36,173 bases of DNA from Patescibacteria group bacterium (GTDB lineage: Bacteria; Patescibacteriota; Microgenomatia; UBA12405): positions 86,022 through 122,194 of the forward strand of contig JAMCSD010000002.1 of NCBI GenBank assembly GCA_023380755.1, read 5' to 3'. The notes beneath the pieces were generated by a model. It was given only the letters and a program-made list of their open reading frames with translations, made no database searches and was not told the origin of the DNA. Below, one piece after another: positions 27,747-36,173 of this stretch. Position numbers and translations under genes: made by a program. Numbering within the stretch: the first letter of the stretch is position 1; every line of letters starts with the position of its first letter.

Positions 27747-28494
27747 TGGGAAATCTTAGAGCCGAGAAAAAAGAAAAGGCGAAACCGGGGAATCCGTCAA
27801 CGTAGCCGCGATGACGAATATATGTTTTTAAAAACCAACAAACAGGCTTAAAAAAGAAGTAAGTGATAAAATTTACAAAATTTAATTGAAGGCGAACGTG
27901 ATCTAACTCTTTGGCGATTATAGTGGTATAGCGATTGTGACGATCAAGATAGCGGTTAAAAGATGAATCAGCATAGTGAAGCAGATCGTGTTGGAGAGTG
28001 GCGGTTTGGCCATCTACTTTAGCTTGTTCATGAACGGAAAGGCAAGGCAGGTGTCCGTGACCTCGTTTATAAAAACGTAATGTTAAGTCGGGGTATTGGC
28101 CGCCTTTTTTAAGGAATTTGCCTAAAAAATAATTACGACGTTTAATCCAAAAACCATTTTCTGGAATAGTATTGATATCTTTAGAAAGAATATGGGAAAT
28201 TTCATTTTTTAATTCCGGACTGACGACCTCATCAGCATCGAGCTGGAGAATCCAATCACTTTTACAATTGTCAATTGCCAGTTGTTTATTAATATGAAAC
28301 ATGGGTTTATTGTCGGTAGAGATAATTTTCGTATGAGGAAATTTCTTGGCGATAGTAACTGTCTGGTCTGAAGACGAACCGTCGACTAAGACGATTTCGG
28401 TGGCTAGACCGGAAACGGACTCGAGGCAGCGGGAAATAAAACTTTCCTCATTATAAGTAGCTATAGCGATAGAAAGAGTGGTTATAGATTTCAT
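27706..28494 (-). CDS. Glycosyltransferase family 2 (WaaE/KdtX-like)
   Basis: LSIAIATYNEESFISRCLESVSGLATEIVLVDGSSSDQTVTIAKKF and DWILQLDADEVVSPEL. Confidence 0.92.
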   Translation of the reverse strand: MKSITTLSIAIATYNEESFISRCLESVSGLATEIVLVDGSSSDQTVTIAKKFPHTKIISTDNKPMFHINKQLAIDNCKSDWILQLDADEVVSPELKNEISHILSKDINTIPENGFWIKRRNYFLGKFLKKGGQYPDLTLRFYKRGHGHLPCLSVHEQAKVDGQTATLQHDLLHYADSSFNRYLDRHNRYTTIIAKELDHVRLQLNFVNFITYFFFKPVCWFLKTYIRHRGYVDGFPGFAFSFFSALRFPIAYAKLYEYHHHT

Positions 28495-30104
28495 TTCTTA
28501 TATATTTTAAACGCTGGTTCGCCATTTGAGAAATTTATCACTTTGATCGGGCCTAAAGGAACATTTTCGGTGGAAGCGATAACAAGAGAGTTGGAAGGTA
28601 TTTTACCCCAATCTATACTTGTAAAATGAATATTGTCAATTTGACGGACGGTAGAAAAACCAAATTTATCTGGTGGGCTTAGCTTAATTTGCGGCTGAAG
28701 GTTTTGGGGCGGGTAGTGAGAATAAAAAAGATAAAGAATATAAGGTTGATCATATTTATCGGTAAAATAAATATTAGCATATTCCCTGGAATTAGATGTA
28801 ACGTAGGGAATAATCTGATCAAAAGATTGGCTCCAGGAATTAGGATAACGTTTAAGATAATGAAGGTAATAACTGTCCAGATAAAAAAAGATATTAAAAG
28901 CATAAAGAAGTATAAACAGGAGCATAATGGAAGACTTAGAGGGAATAGTCCGAGAATTTAGAAGCTGATGTAAGCCAATAGCAATAAATATGGAGAGGGA
29001 AATACTTAAGGGTAGGGCCCGGAGAGCTGAGGGAGCCTGAAAGGTAAAAGAGGAGGCTAGGGGGGTAATAAGAGTCCAAAAAACTAAAAAACGCTTAAAA
29101 ATAGGCGAATAGTTGTGGCGGAAGGCTAAAAATAATCCAAGGAGAAGAAATGGTAGTTCGACAAGGTATAACTGCCCCATTTCCGGTACCTTGGAACGAG
29201 GGACATCATCGCCATTAATGAATAAGAAGGAACCACTAAAGTGAGAGGTGTACTTTTCTGCCCACGAAATTGCATAAAGAACTACTTTGTTGTGGATTAC
29301 CCTGTAAAGAAGTGAAGGAGAATGCTGGCCAAGAAGTTCGTTAGCTCGCCAATAAGGCCCAGAATCAGCTAAAAGGCCAACCCCACTGAAACGGGCAGAA
29401 CCACCACTATGAACAAAAGAAATCAGTACCGGTAATGTAATTAAAAAGGCAAAAATTAGAGGAAAAACAAACTGTTTTGAACGATGAATAAGAGTCTTAA
29501 AATTGGAGAGAAAGAAAAAGATACCTAAAACTGGCGCAATGATACGTGCTGAATGATATATGTAAAGAGAGAGAACAAAAGCAATAAAAAATAAGACTAG
29601 ATGAAGGCTAACGGCTGTTTTTAAGTATTTATAGAAGAAATATGTTCCTAAAAGGATAAAGGTTAAGGCTGCTGAAGATTCCCAGGCACCGCGGGAGAAA
29701 TGGATATGCCAGGGGTTAATAGATAAAACAAAAGCACTTAGTAAGGCCAAATCCGAAGAAGAAGAGATTAATTTTACTAATAAATAAATTAAAATGACAG
29801 CACTGGTTGAAAGAAAAAGATTAGGAAGACGGACAGCCAGAGTGTTTAAGCCTAAAAGTTTGATAAAAGGAATAGCTAAATAAAAATAGCCGCCGGGTTT
29901 AAAATCACCAAAAGATTGGAAATGAAGCGGCCAAGAAGCTCCGTGTTCATCTTTGCCGGTTTGAATCAGGGAATAGGCATTGTAAGCAATAGCAGCTTCA
30001 TCCGGATTGATAGGAGGGTAACTATCAAGGCGATAGGATCGTAAAACAAAAGCCAGGACCAAAATAAGGAGTAAAAGAAATTTTTTATTTCGTAAAATAA
30101 GCAT
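28491..30104 (-). CDS. GT39/PMT-like GT-C glycosyltransferase, paralog 1
   Basis: NPDEAAIAYNAYSLIQTGKDEHGASWPLHFQSFGDFKPG in the first extracytoplasmic loop; NPWHIHFSRGAWESSA; about 10+ TM segments. Confidence 0.9.
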   Translation of the reverse strand: MLILRNKKFLLLLILVLAFVLRSYRLDSYPPINPDEAAIAYNAYSLIQTGKDEHGASWPLHFQSFGDFKPGGYFYLAIPFIKLLGLNTLAVRLPNLFLSTSAVILIYLLVKLISSSSDLALLSAFVLSINPWHIHFSRGAWESSAALTFILLGTYFFYKYLKTAVSLHLVLFFIAFVLSLYIYHSARIIAPVLGIFFFLSNFKTLIHRSKQFVFPLIFAFLITLPVLISFVHSGGSARFSGVGLLADSGPYWRANELLGQHSPSLLYRVIHNKVVLYAISWAEKYTSHFSGSFLFINGDDVPRSKVPEMGQLYLVELPFLLLGLFLAFRHNYSPIFKRFLVFWTLITPLASSFTFQAPSALRALPLSISLSIFIAIGLHQLLNSRTIPSKSSIMLLFILLYAFNIFFYLDSYYLHYLKRYPNSWSQSFDQIIPYVTSNSREYANIYFTDKYDQPYILYLFYSHYPPQNLQPQIKLSPPDKFGFSTVRQIDNIHFTSIDWGKIPSNSLVIASTENVPLGPIKVINFSNGEPAFKIYKK

Positions 30105-31698
30105 AAAAAGTAGATGAATCCCCTATCGGGCTAAGAGGAATAAAATTTTTAAAATCCGGATCACTAAAAAGACTTTGGCGGCGCATTTCTTCAAGAGAGA
30201 TAATTAGTAAAGTGTGAGGTATGGTTTTGAGACCAGAAAAATTTATAGGTTGAAAACGGATATTATCAATTGATTCTACCTTTCCGGTATCATAATTGTT
30301 TGAAAGGAGTTTGGCTTGGTGTTGATATTGAGCGGGTGAATAACGATTAAAGAATAAATAAAAGATATATGGCTGGCCATAATAGTCTGAAAAGTAAATA
30401 TGGGAGACTGAAGATTGATTATTAGCCACAAAACGGGAAGCTTGTTGGTATCCATAGAGGAAGTCGGTAGGACTCTTTTTCACCATATGATTAAAATAAA
30501 GATCACTATAATAAACAAAGGATAATAAATAACCACCGATAATAAATATGCCCAAATATCTGATACGGGACTTATGAGATAAAAGAGACATCATTTTGGT
30601 GATACCTAAAGCTGAGAAGTAGATCAGAGATAGCGAGAGAGGTAGACTACGGACGGCATGAATAGTATCCCGAGTGAGTGACGAAGCAATCGGGCTTAAT
30701 AACAGCCATAACATAAAAAAAATGTTTAAAGTGATATTGCCGAAAGAAAGGAATGACAGCAGCCCGACTAGTAAAAATATTATTGAGGGGTAAAGAAGAA
30801 CTCCAATGTAGGGAGCTGATTGGCGGGCGTTCTGCCAATCACCTTCAAAAAAGAGAAATTGAGGCGAAAAATAATTCAAATAATGACCTAAGAAGTTGCG
30901 GGTAAAGAATATAAAACGGTTATAAAAAAGATGGTAGTCAAGAACTGAGGTCTCATTAATGATAAGTTGTTTTTCATCTTGACTCCGAGGATAAGAGAAA
31001 AGGCTTAAGACTTGAAGACGATTGGCGTCGTGGTTTAATAAGCCGACTAAAATAATTAGGGCAGCGATTAAAAGAGGGACGGAAAAAGATAAAAGAAAAG
31101 CCGAAAGTTTACTTTTAAATAATTGGAACTGAGTAAAGCAAAGGGAAATGATTATTAGAAGGGAAATGAGCTTAGCTGATTGATAGGTAAATAGACTAAG
31201 GGAAAATATTATTGAAGAGAAAAGATACCGCTTTTTAAAAAATAGTAGAGAGGCTAACGCAAGTTCGAAAAGAAAGACATTGGTTTCCCATGCACCGCGA
31301 GAAAAGTGGATATTCCAAGGATTGAATGCTAAAAGAAGAGCTCCGATAAAAGCCAGCTGACGGTTCTTTTTAAAAGGAAAGTGACGGGCTAGAAAGTAAA
31401 AAACCAGCGGGAGAAGAGACCCTAAGATAATTGACGGTAGTCTGACCGAGAGAGTGGAAAGACCAAAAAGGTAAACAAATGGAACTGTTAAATAAACATA
31501 AAGACCAGGCTTATAATCACCAAAAGACTTAAAAATAAGGGGGAGTAAGTTTCCATATTCATCTTTTAAAGTTTTGGAAATAGAATAAGCATTATAACCC
31601 AGAGAAGCCTCATCCCAAGAAGGCGGCGGATAGGAATTAACTTTATAAATTCTGATTAAAAAGCTGGCAAAAAATAATAATATCAACCACTTTTTCAT
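30085..31698 (-). CDS. GT39/PMT-like GT-C glycosyltransferase, paralog 2
   Basis: SWDEASLGYNAYSISKTLKDEYGNLLPLIFKSFGDYKPG; NPWNIHFSRGAWETN. Confidence 0.9.
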   Translation of the reverse strand: MKKWLILLFFASFLIRIYKVNSYPPPSWDEASLGYNAYSISKTLKDEYGNLLPLIFKSFGDYKPGLYVYLTVPFVYLFGLSTLSVRLPSIILGSLLPLVFYFLARHFPFKKNRQLAFIGALLLAFNPWNIHFSRGAWETNVFLFELALASLLFFKKRYLFSSIIFSLSLFTYQSAKLISLLIIISLCFTQFQLFKSKLSAFLLSFSVPLLIAALIILVGLLNHDANRLQVLSLFSYPRSQDEKQLIINETSVLDYHLFYNRFIFFTRNFLGHYLNYFSPQFLFFEGDWQNARQSAPYIGVLLYPSIIFLLVGLLSFLSFGNITLNIFFMLWLLLSPIASSLTRDTIHAVRSLPLSLSLIYFSALGITKMMSLLSHKSRIRYLGIFIIGGYLLSFVYYSDLYFNHMVKKSPTDFLYGYQQASRFVANNQSSVSHIYFSDYYGQPYIFYLFFNRYSPAQYQHQAKLLSNNYDTGKVESIDNIRFQPINFSGLKTIPHTLLIISLEEMRRQSLFSDPDFKNFIPLSPIGDSSTFYAYFTK

Positions 31699-33239
31699 AA
31701 TTTAACAATATCGAACGCTGGTTTTTTATCCAGAAAATAAATCGTCTTGAGTAAAATCGCATTAGCGGGATAATTTCCCGGACTGGTAATTAGTAAGGAG
31801 TTATGGGTGTCTTCAGTTTTTGATTTAACTTCCCAGTCGTTAAGAAAATAAATGTTTTGAAATCGATCAATCCAGTACCAGTCAGCATGGTAATTCCAAT
31901 CTTTACTGGGGCCTTGTTGGTAATTGGCGGGATCTATTGGCCAATAAAATAACAAAAATTCATGAGGTTCGCCATATTTTTTAGTAATATAGATATTTTT
32001 AAATAGAGCGCCATTATTTTTAATAAACTGAATAGCTTCCTCGTAACCATATTGCCATGACCATGAGTAATTAACAGCATAAGCCTGGTAACGGCTAGCG
32101 AAAGAAAATAAGTAAAAGAACAGAATAACAAAAAGAAGTGGGAAAGCAAGTTTATTTTTAATAATGGAAATACCAAGAGCGGTAATGATAGTAGCTAAAA
32201 CAAGAAATACCGAGCTGCGAAGTGTGTGGGGCGCATCACGCGTAATCGCAGAAGGTAGAGGCGAAACTAGATACCAGTAAAGGAGCCAACTCCTATTTTT
32301 AAAAAGGAAGAATAATCCAATAGCGTAAAAAGGGATAAATAAAGAATATATTAATGGGAAATTAGGTATATTAAATTGATAATTACTGCTACCGGAGAAA
32401 AAAAGATATCGTGGATCAATGATTTTTAAATAATTTTCGGCTGAATAGAAAATAAAATAAGTAACTTTATTGTGAATTACTTTACCGATAAGCGGAGGAA
32501 GAGATTGTCGACGTTGCTCTATGCGATTAATTGTTCCTTGATCAATTAAACTTACTAATTTGTAACGAGATTGGCCGGTAGTAGCAAAAAAGGTTTGATA
32601 AAGGAAAAGGAGTATGGCGGCGATAAAAACAAAGAAGGGTAAGTTAAGTTTAATGGGACGAAAATAAAAAAGGGTTATAAGGTAAAAAGGTAATATAACC
32701 CGGGAATTATTATAAGTAAAAAGACACAGGGAAAAGAGAATTAAGCTGAAAGATACCTTCTTTGAAAAAAGAAAATAGAGAGAAAAGACAAAAAGGGTTA
32801 AGAAAAGGTTGGCTTCTAGAGCTATCCGAGATAAAAAGATAGACCACGGAAGAAAGGTAATTAATAATGACGAAAGGAATGGTAAATGTTTGTTATTTTT
32901 AAAGGCAACTTTGGTTAGAAGAAAAACTCCTATTGGGAGAAGGGCACCGCTGATGACCGAGAGAAGTCGAACAGAAATAACATTAAGGCCAAAAAGAGAA
33001 ATAAAAGGGAGAGAAAAATAGATATAAACTGGTAACTTGAAGTCTCCATAAGCGCGAAAGATGGTAGGAAAATAATTCCCCCATTCATCTTTACCAGTTT
33101 TTAAAATGGAATAAGCGTTATAACCAAGTGAGACTTCGTCCCAGTTGGGACTAGGAGGTAATTTAGTTATATCAATAAACCTAACAGTAAATGCCAAAGC
33201 TGCCAATAAAAGGAGAAAAAGAAATTCCTTTTTATTCAT
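31695..33239 (-). CDS. GT39/PMT-like GT-C glycosyltransferase, paralog 3
   Basis: NWDEVSLGYNAYSILKTGKDEWGNYFPTIFRAYGDFKLP; LPWSIFLSRIALEANL. Confidence 0.9.
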   Translation of the reverse strand: MNKKEFLFLLLLAALAFTVRFIDITKLPPSPNWDEVSLGYNAYSILKTGKDEWGNYFPTIFRAYGDFKLPVYIYFSLPFISLFGLNVISVRLLSVISGALLPIGVFLLTKVAFKNNKHLPFLSSLLITFLPWSIFLSRIALEANLFLTLFVFSLYFLFSKKVSFSLILFSLCLFTYNNSRVILPFYLITLFYFRPIKLNLPFFVFIAAILLFLYQTFFATTGQSRYKLVSLIDQGTINRIEQRRQSLPPLIGKVIHNKVTYFIFYSAENYLKIIDPRYLFFSGSSNYQFNIPNFPLIYSLFIPFYAIGLFFLFKNRSWLLYWYLVSPLPSAITRDAPHTLRSSVFLVLATIITALGISIIKNKLAFPLLFVILFFYLFSFASRYQAYAVNYSWSWQYGYEEAIQFIKNNGALFKNIYITKKYGEPHEFLLFYWPIDPANYQQGPSKDWNYHADWYWIDRFQNIYFLNDWEVKSKTEDTHNSLLITSPGNYPANAILLKTIYFLDKKPAFDIVKL

Positions 33240-34827
33240 GAGTATTAAAGATATAAATAGCGGCTTTTTGGTTAGAGGCGGAAGGATAATAAATTACAGC
33301 ATCGGGTTTTATACCGAGAAATTCTTCCGGTCGGCCAATCAAAATAGTATTGGGAATTTTAGCATCTTCAGCAAAGGAGATTTCTTTAAACGTAAAACGA
33401 CCTAAATTGTATTGGCCAAGCTGATCGACGAATGATTTACCTTGAGACTGATAGGCAAGCCAGGAAGCGGAAAAATGTTGGAAAATCTTGGGATCAAAAG
33501 CGGAAAAGAAAGCAACGTAGGCTTGAGGTTCGGAAAGTTTACGGGAGAAAACCACCTTCTTATTAGGAAAAGAAAGGGTATAGGCAACAGCCTGACGATT
33601 GCCAAAGAGCATTCCCTCGGCCAGGACCTCATTGGCATGAAAAAAGTAATTAAGGAAAAAATTAGTAGTTTCAAAGATGAAAAGAATAATAATAAAAACT
33701 TTAAAAATAACATTTTTAGAAGATAAAAGCTGATAAAATCCACAGGAAGCAAGAATAAGAAAGAAAGGTAAACCGATAAGTAGGCGATTGGCGGGATAAG
33801 TTCCCTTAGAGAGAGCTGCGGGAATACAAGCGAGAAGAATACCGGCTAGAAGCCAAAGGATTTTGCGGTTAGGCTTAAGAAGAGAGATTAGGAGACAAAG
33901 TGTAACTGCAAAACCAAGGACGCCAAAACCGGGTAGCATGCCATATGTGGTTTCCGATGGGCCACTGGTAATTAAAAATTGGGGTGAAAGATAAGATAAA
34001 AAATTGTTGATAAACAAACCGATAACTTCTGTTAACTTATTATTGAAGGAACGGTTAATTAAAAGCGGCAAGCCATTACGGTTAAGATCGTATTGAAGTG
34101 AAGATAAAGACCGCCATTTATCGGTAGGATTAAAGATCGAGATATCCCCTGCCCTGGTAGCTGAAGAGGAGAGAGCAGTGATACCGAAAACAATTAATAA
34201 GAAGGTAAAGATAATTAAAAAAAGGCGTTGATAACGACGAAGGAAATAAGTAGAAAAATAAACAAAAATCGGAGTAAAAAACTTAGCTGAATGATAAGAA
34301 AATAAACTGAGGATGAAGACGGTAGCCGCAGCAATATGATTTAAAAATTTTTTCGATAACCACAGGAGAGCAGCCAAGATAATTAAAAATAGTGATAAGT
34401 TAGCTTCTAAAGCCAGACGGCTTACCGGAACATGCCAAGGAGAGACCGCCAGTAAAAGGGCAGAGATGAGAGCGATGGTGGAATTTTTGAAGATGAGGTA
34501 GGCTAGGGCGAAAAGGCAAAAAACTGAAAGGGTACCAAAAAACGCGCTAGGAAAGCGGATAGAGAAAGTATTGAGGCCAAAAAGTTTAATTGACGGTATC
34601 ATGAAAAATGTTTGCAGAGGCGGTTTGAAGTCGCCAAATGAACGGAGGCTTAAAAGATTCCGACTCCCCCATTCGTCTTGTCCGGTCTGAATAATGGAAT
34701 AAGCGGTATATCCTTGAGCGATTTCGTCGGGAGTGTAACTGTTCGGAAGCTCTCCAAGGGAATAAAAACGTAAAAAGGCGGCCAAAATTAGAATAACGAC
34801 GAGAATAAAGATATGTTTAGGAGTCAT
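33232..34827 (-). CDS. GT39/PMT-like GT-C glycosyltransferase, paralog 4
   Basis: TPDEIAQGYTAYSIIQTGQDEWGSRNLLSLRSFGDFKPP; SPWHVPVSRLALEANL. Confidence 0.9.
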   Translation of the reverse strand: MTPKHIFILVVILILAAFLRFYSLGELPNSYTPDEIAQGYTAYSIIQTGQDEWGSRNLLSLRSFGDFKPPLQTFFMIPSIKLFGLNTFSIRFPSAFFGTLSVFCLFALAYLIFKNSTIALISALLLAVSPWHVPVSRLALEANLSLFLIILAALLWLSKKFLNHIAAATVFILSLFSYHSAKFFTPIFVYFSTYFLRRYQRLFLIIFTFLLIVFGITALSSSATRAGDISIFNPTDKWRSLSSLQYDLNRNGLPLLINRSFNNKLTEVIGLFINNFLSYLSPQFLITSGPSETTYGMLPGFGVLGFAVTLCLLISLLKPNRKILWLLAGILLACIPAALSKGTYPANRLLIGLPFFLILASCGFYQLLSSKNVIFKVFIIILFIFETTNFFLNYFFHANEVLAEGMLFGNRQAVAYTLSFPNKKVVFSRKLSEPQAYVAFFSAFDPKIFQHFSASWLAYQSQGKSFVDQLGQYNLGRFTFKEISFAEDAKIPNTILIGRPEEFLGIKPDAVIYYPSASNQKAAIYIFNTHE

Positions 34828-36173
34828 TATTGTTTTTGAATAACTTGACCAAAAATAGTGTGGTTAGGGAAATAGACGGTTTTTAGGGTAGAAAAACCAG
34901 GTATAGGATGTAAAGATAAATCCCAATCACCAGGAATATCTTTTAGTTGCAACAGGAAAAAGATATCACCGCTTTGAGCAAAAGAAGATATCTCATCTAA
35001 AGGCTGGCTGGAATGCCAGTCATTAATAAAGAATACACTCTGACTAAGGCGAAAGCCGTCGAATTTATTAAAGATATTGGGAAAAGTTTGGTCAGAAAAG
35101 ACAGCTGTATGAACTAGCAGCGGCGAGATGTGCTGATAAAAAAGAAAAGGTAACGTGGCATTAAAGTTTGAATCATCGACGAAAACGCGGTGATTAGAAG
35201 TGGGGATAGAATATAGCTGGTCGTAGCCATAATTCCATTGAAGAAAATATTCTTTAGGGTAATGGACAAAGTATTCATGTAAAAAGCTGAAGAAGTGGAA
35301 AGAGAATAAAAGGAGAAGGATTGTGGTCAGGAATTTAGGTTTAAGAGTAAAAATTCCTTTAGCTATGAAATAAAATAAAGCCGGTAAAATGAGAAAAAGC
35401 CGAGTGGCGTGTGTGGCTCCATCTGTTGTGAGAGCAGAAGGAATTGGAGAAATTAAAAGCCAAAAAGTGAAGAGGTTAAATTTAGAGGACAGAATACCAA
35501 TAATTAAAAATGGTAATAAAAAGAAAGAGATTAAGCCAAAGCCGGGAACGGTTTGCCGAGGATTGGGATCACCGGAAACAAACAAGAAAGATGGCGACAG
35601 AGAGGTGATATAGTTTGAGGTAAAACTATTGACAAAAGACAAAACCTTATTATGGAAGACTGATTCAATAAAACTATTTGAGGAAGAAAAACCGGTTCTT
35701 TTAAAAATAATCGTATTAATAATTTTCGGATCGTTAAAAATTGAAATTCGGTTAAAGCGATCACTAGCGTGGCCAAATATGACGGAAAAGGCAATTGGCA
35801 GGAGGAAAATAGTTAAAGCTAAAATAGGTTTATAAAAGTGGGAAAATGAGACATTTTTATTAATTTTAAAAACATAAAAGGTGAGAAATAAAATAAGGAG
35901 TGGGGTGAACACATTGGCTGTGTTATAGGTGTAAAAAGTAAGTCCGAAAAGAACTGCAGCTAGAGAAAAGTGATTTTTAAGAAAGAAATAAGTACCACTT
36001 AGAAGTAAAGTTAAAAGTAGGGAGACCTCAAAGGCCGAGCGCCCATAAATAAGGTGCCAATAAGAAAGGCCGAGAAGAAAGGTGGATAAGAGAGAAAAAT
36101 ATTTATCTTTGGAGAAGAGGCGTAAAAGGAGAAAGAAAAAGTAAAGTGAGAGAAGGCTAAAGGCAACTTCTGG
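34827..36173 (-). CDS. GT39/PMT-like GT-C glycosyltransferase, paralog 5 (5' end beyond the window)
   Basis: The frame stays open from the GTG at 35912 to the window edge, reading ...LLGLSYWHLIYGRSAFEVSLLL...LTFYTYNTANVFTPLL, which aligns with the WHxxxSRxAxE region of paralogs 1-4. The track start at 35912 is therefore internal. Confidence 0.88.
   Translation of the reverse strand, partial: PEVAFSLLSLYFFFLLLRLFSKDKYFSLLSTFLLGLSYWHLIYGRSAFEVSLLLTLLLSGTYFFLKNHFSLAAVLFGLTFYTYNTANVFTPLLILFLTFYVFKINKNVSFSHFYKPILALTIFLLPIAFSVIFGHASDRFNRISIFNDPKIINTIIFKRTGFSSSNSFIESVFHNKVLSFVNSFTSNYITSLSPSFLFVSGDPNPRQTVPGFGLISFFLLPFLIIGILSSKFNLFTFWLLISPIPSALTTDGATHATRLFLILPALFYFIAKGIFTLKPKFLTTILLLLFSFHFFSFLHEYFVHYPKEYFLQWNYGYDQLYSIPTSNHRVFVDDSNFNATLPFLFYQHISPLLVHTAVFSDQTFPNIFNKFDGFRLSQSVFFINDWHSSQPLDEISSFAQSGDIFFLLQLKDIPGDWDLSLHPIPGFSTLKTVYFPNHTIFGQVIQKQ

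Larger units (their letters stand above)
28491..36173 (-). repeat. Tandem array of five GT39/PMT-like paralogs (protein-level, diverged)
   Basis: Five consecutive same-strand ORFs overlapping by 1-20 nt share the WHxxxSRxAxE motif and an NK...YLSPxFLFxSGD motif. The DE...YNAYS..T..DE.G.....GD.K loop is visible in the four complete copies. Confidence 0.85.

Noticed and set aside
33442-33726. 94-aa + strand ORF (and similar ORFs at 28689-28961, 33145-33405, 35389-35613) antisense to GT39 genes
   Set aside because: Lys/Arg/Ile-rich translations are what the complement of Phe/Leu-rich membrane-protein codons produces. They lie wholly inside well-supported minus-strand CDSs and show no recognisable domain.
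1-36173. CRISPR arrays, tRNA/rRNA genes, transposons or integrases
   Set aside because: The window is almost completely filled with overlapping or abutting protein-coding genes. No direct-repeat/spacer pattern, transposase motif or RNA-gene-sized intergenic space was seen; a tool scan would be needed for formal exclusion.
1-36173. Alternative genetic code (UGA as Gly or Trp, as in some CPR groups)
   Set aside because: All major ORFs are full length in the standard bacterial code and several genes end at TGA in ATGA overlaps, with plausible C-termini.

Overview
This is a compact, AT-rich 36 kb surface-glycan / protein-glycosylation locus with almost no intergenic space. It forms four blocks. 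(1) 91-1980 (+): a polytopic membrane protein. (2) 11132-1983 (-): a Wzt-like ABC ATPase, a GT4, an FkbM + CmoB-like fused methyltransferase, a GT8-like/DUF4214-like/GT4 three-part glycosyltransferase, an MBOAT O-acyltransferase and an AlgX/AlgJ-like SGNH protein carrying an inserted Ig-like domain. (3) 11193-14698 (+): a CofD/YvcK-like protein, a Wzm-like ABC permease and a TMTC-like membrane protein with C-terminal TPRs. (4) 36173-14703 (-): a GT4, three B12-binding-type radical SAM proteins and one SPASM-type radical SAM protein interleaved with five GT2s and a hexapeptide acyltransferase, then a polyprenyl-phosphate-type GT2, a second GT4, a WaaE-like GT2, and five tandem GT39/PMT-like GT-C paralogs, the last truncated by the window edge. 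I see no RNA genes, CRISPR arrays, transposases or nucleotide-sugar biosynthesis genes. The gene content resembles Patescibacteria/CPR (Microgenomates-like) genomes, but that is inference only. The best candidates for undescribed biology are the radical-SAM/GT cassette (one member with a CX4CX2C cluster motif), the five-paralog GT39 array with a lipid-P-sugar synthase and a TMTC-like enzyme, and the CofD/YvcK-like gene embedded between the two halves of a glycan ABC exporter.
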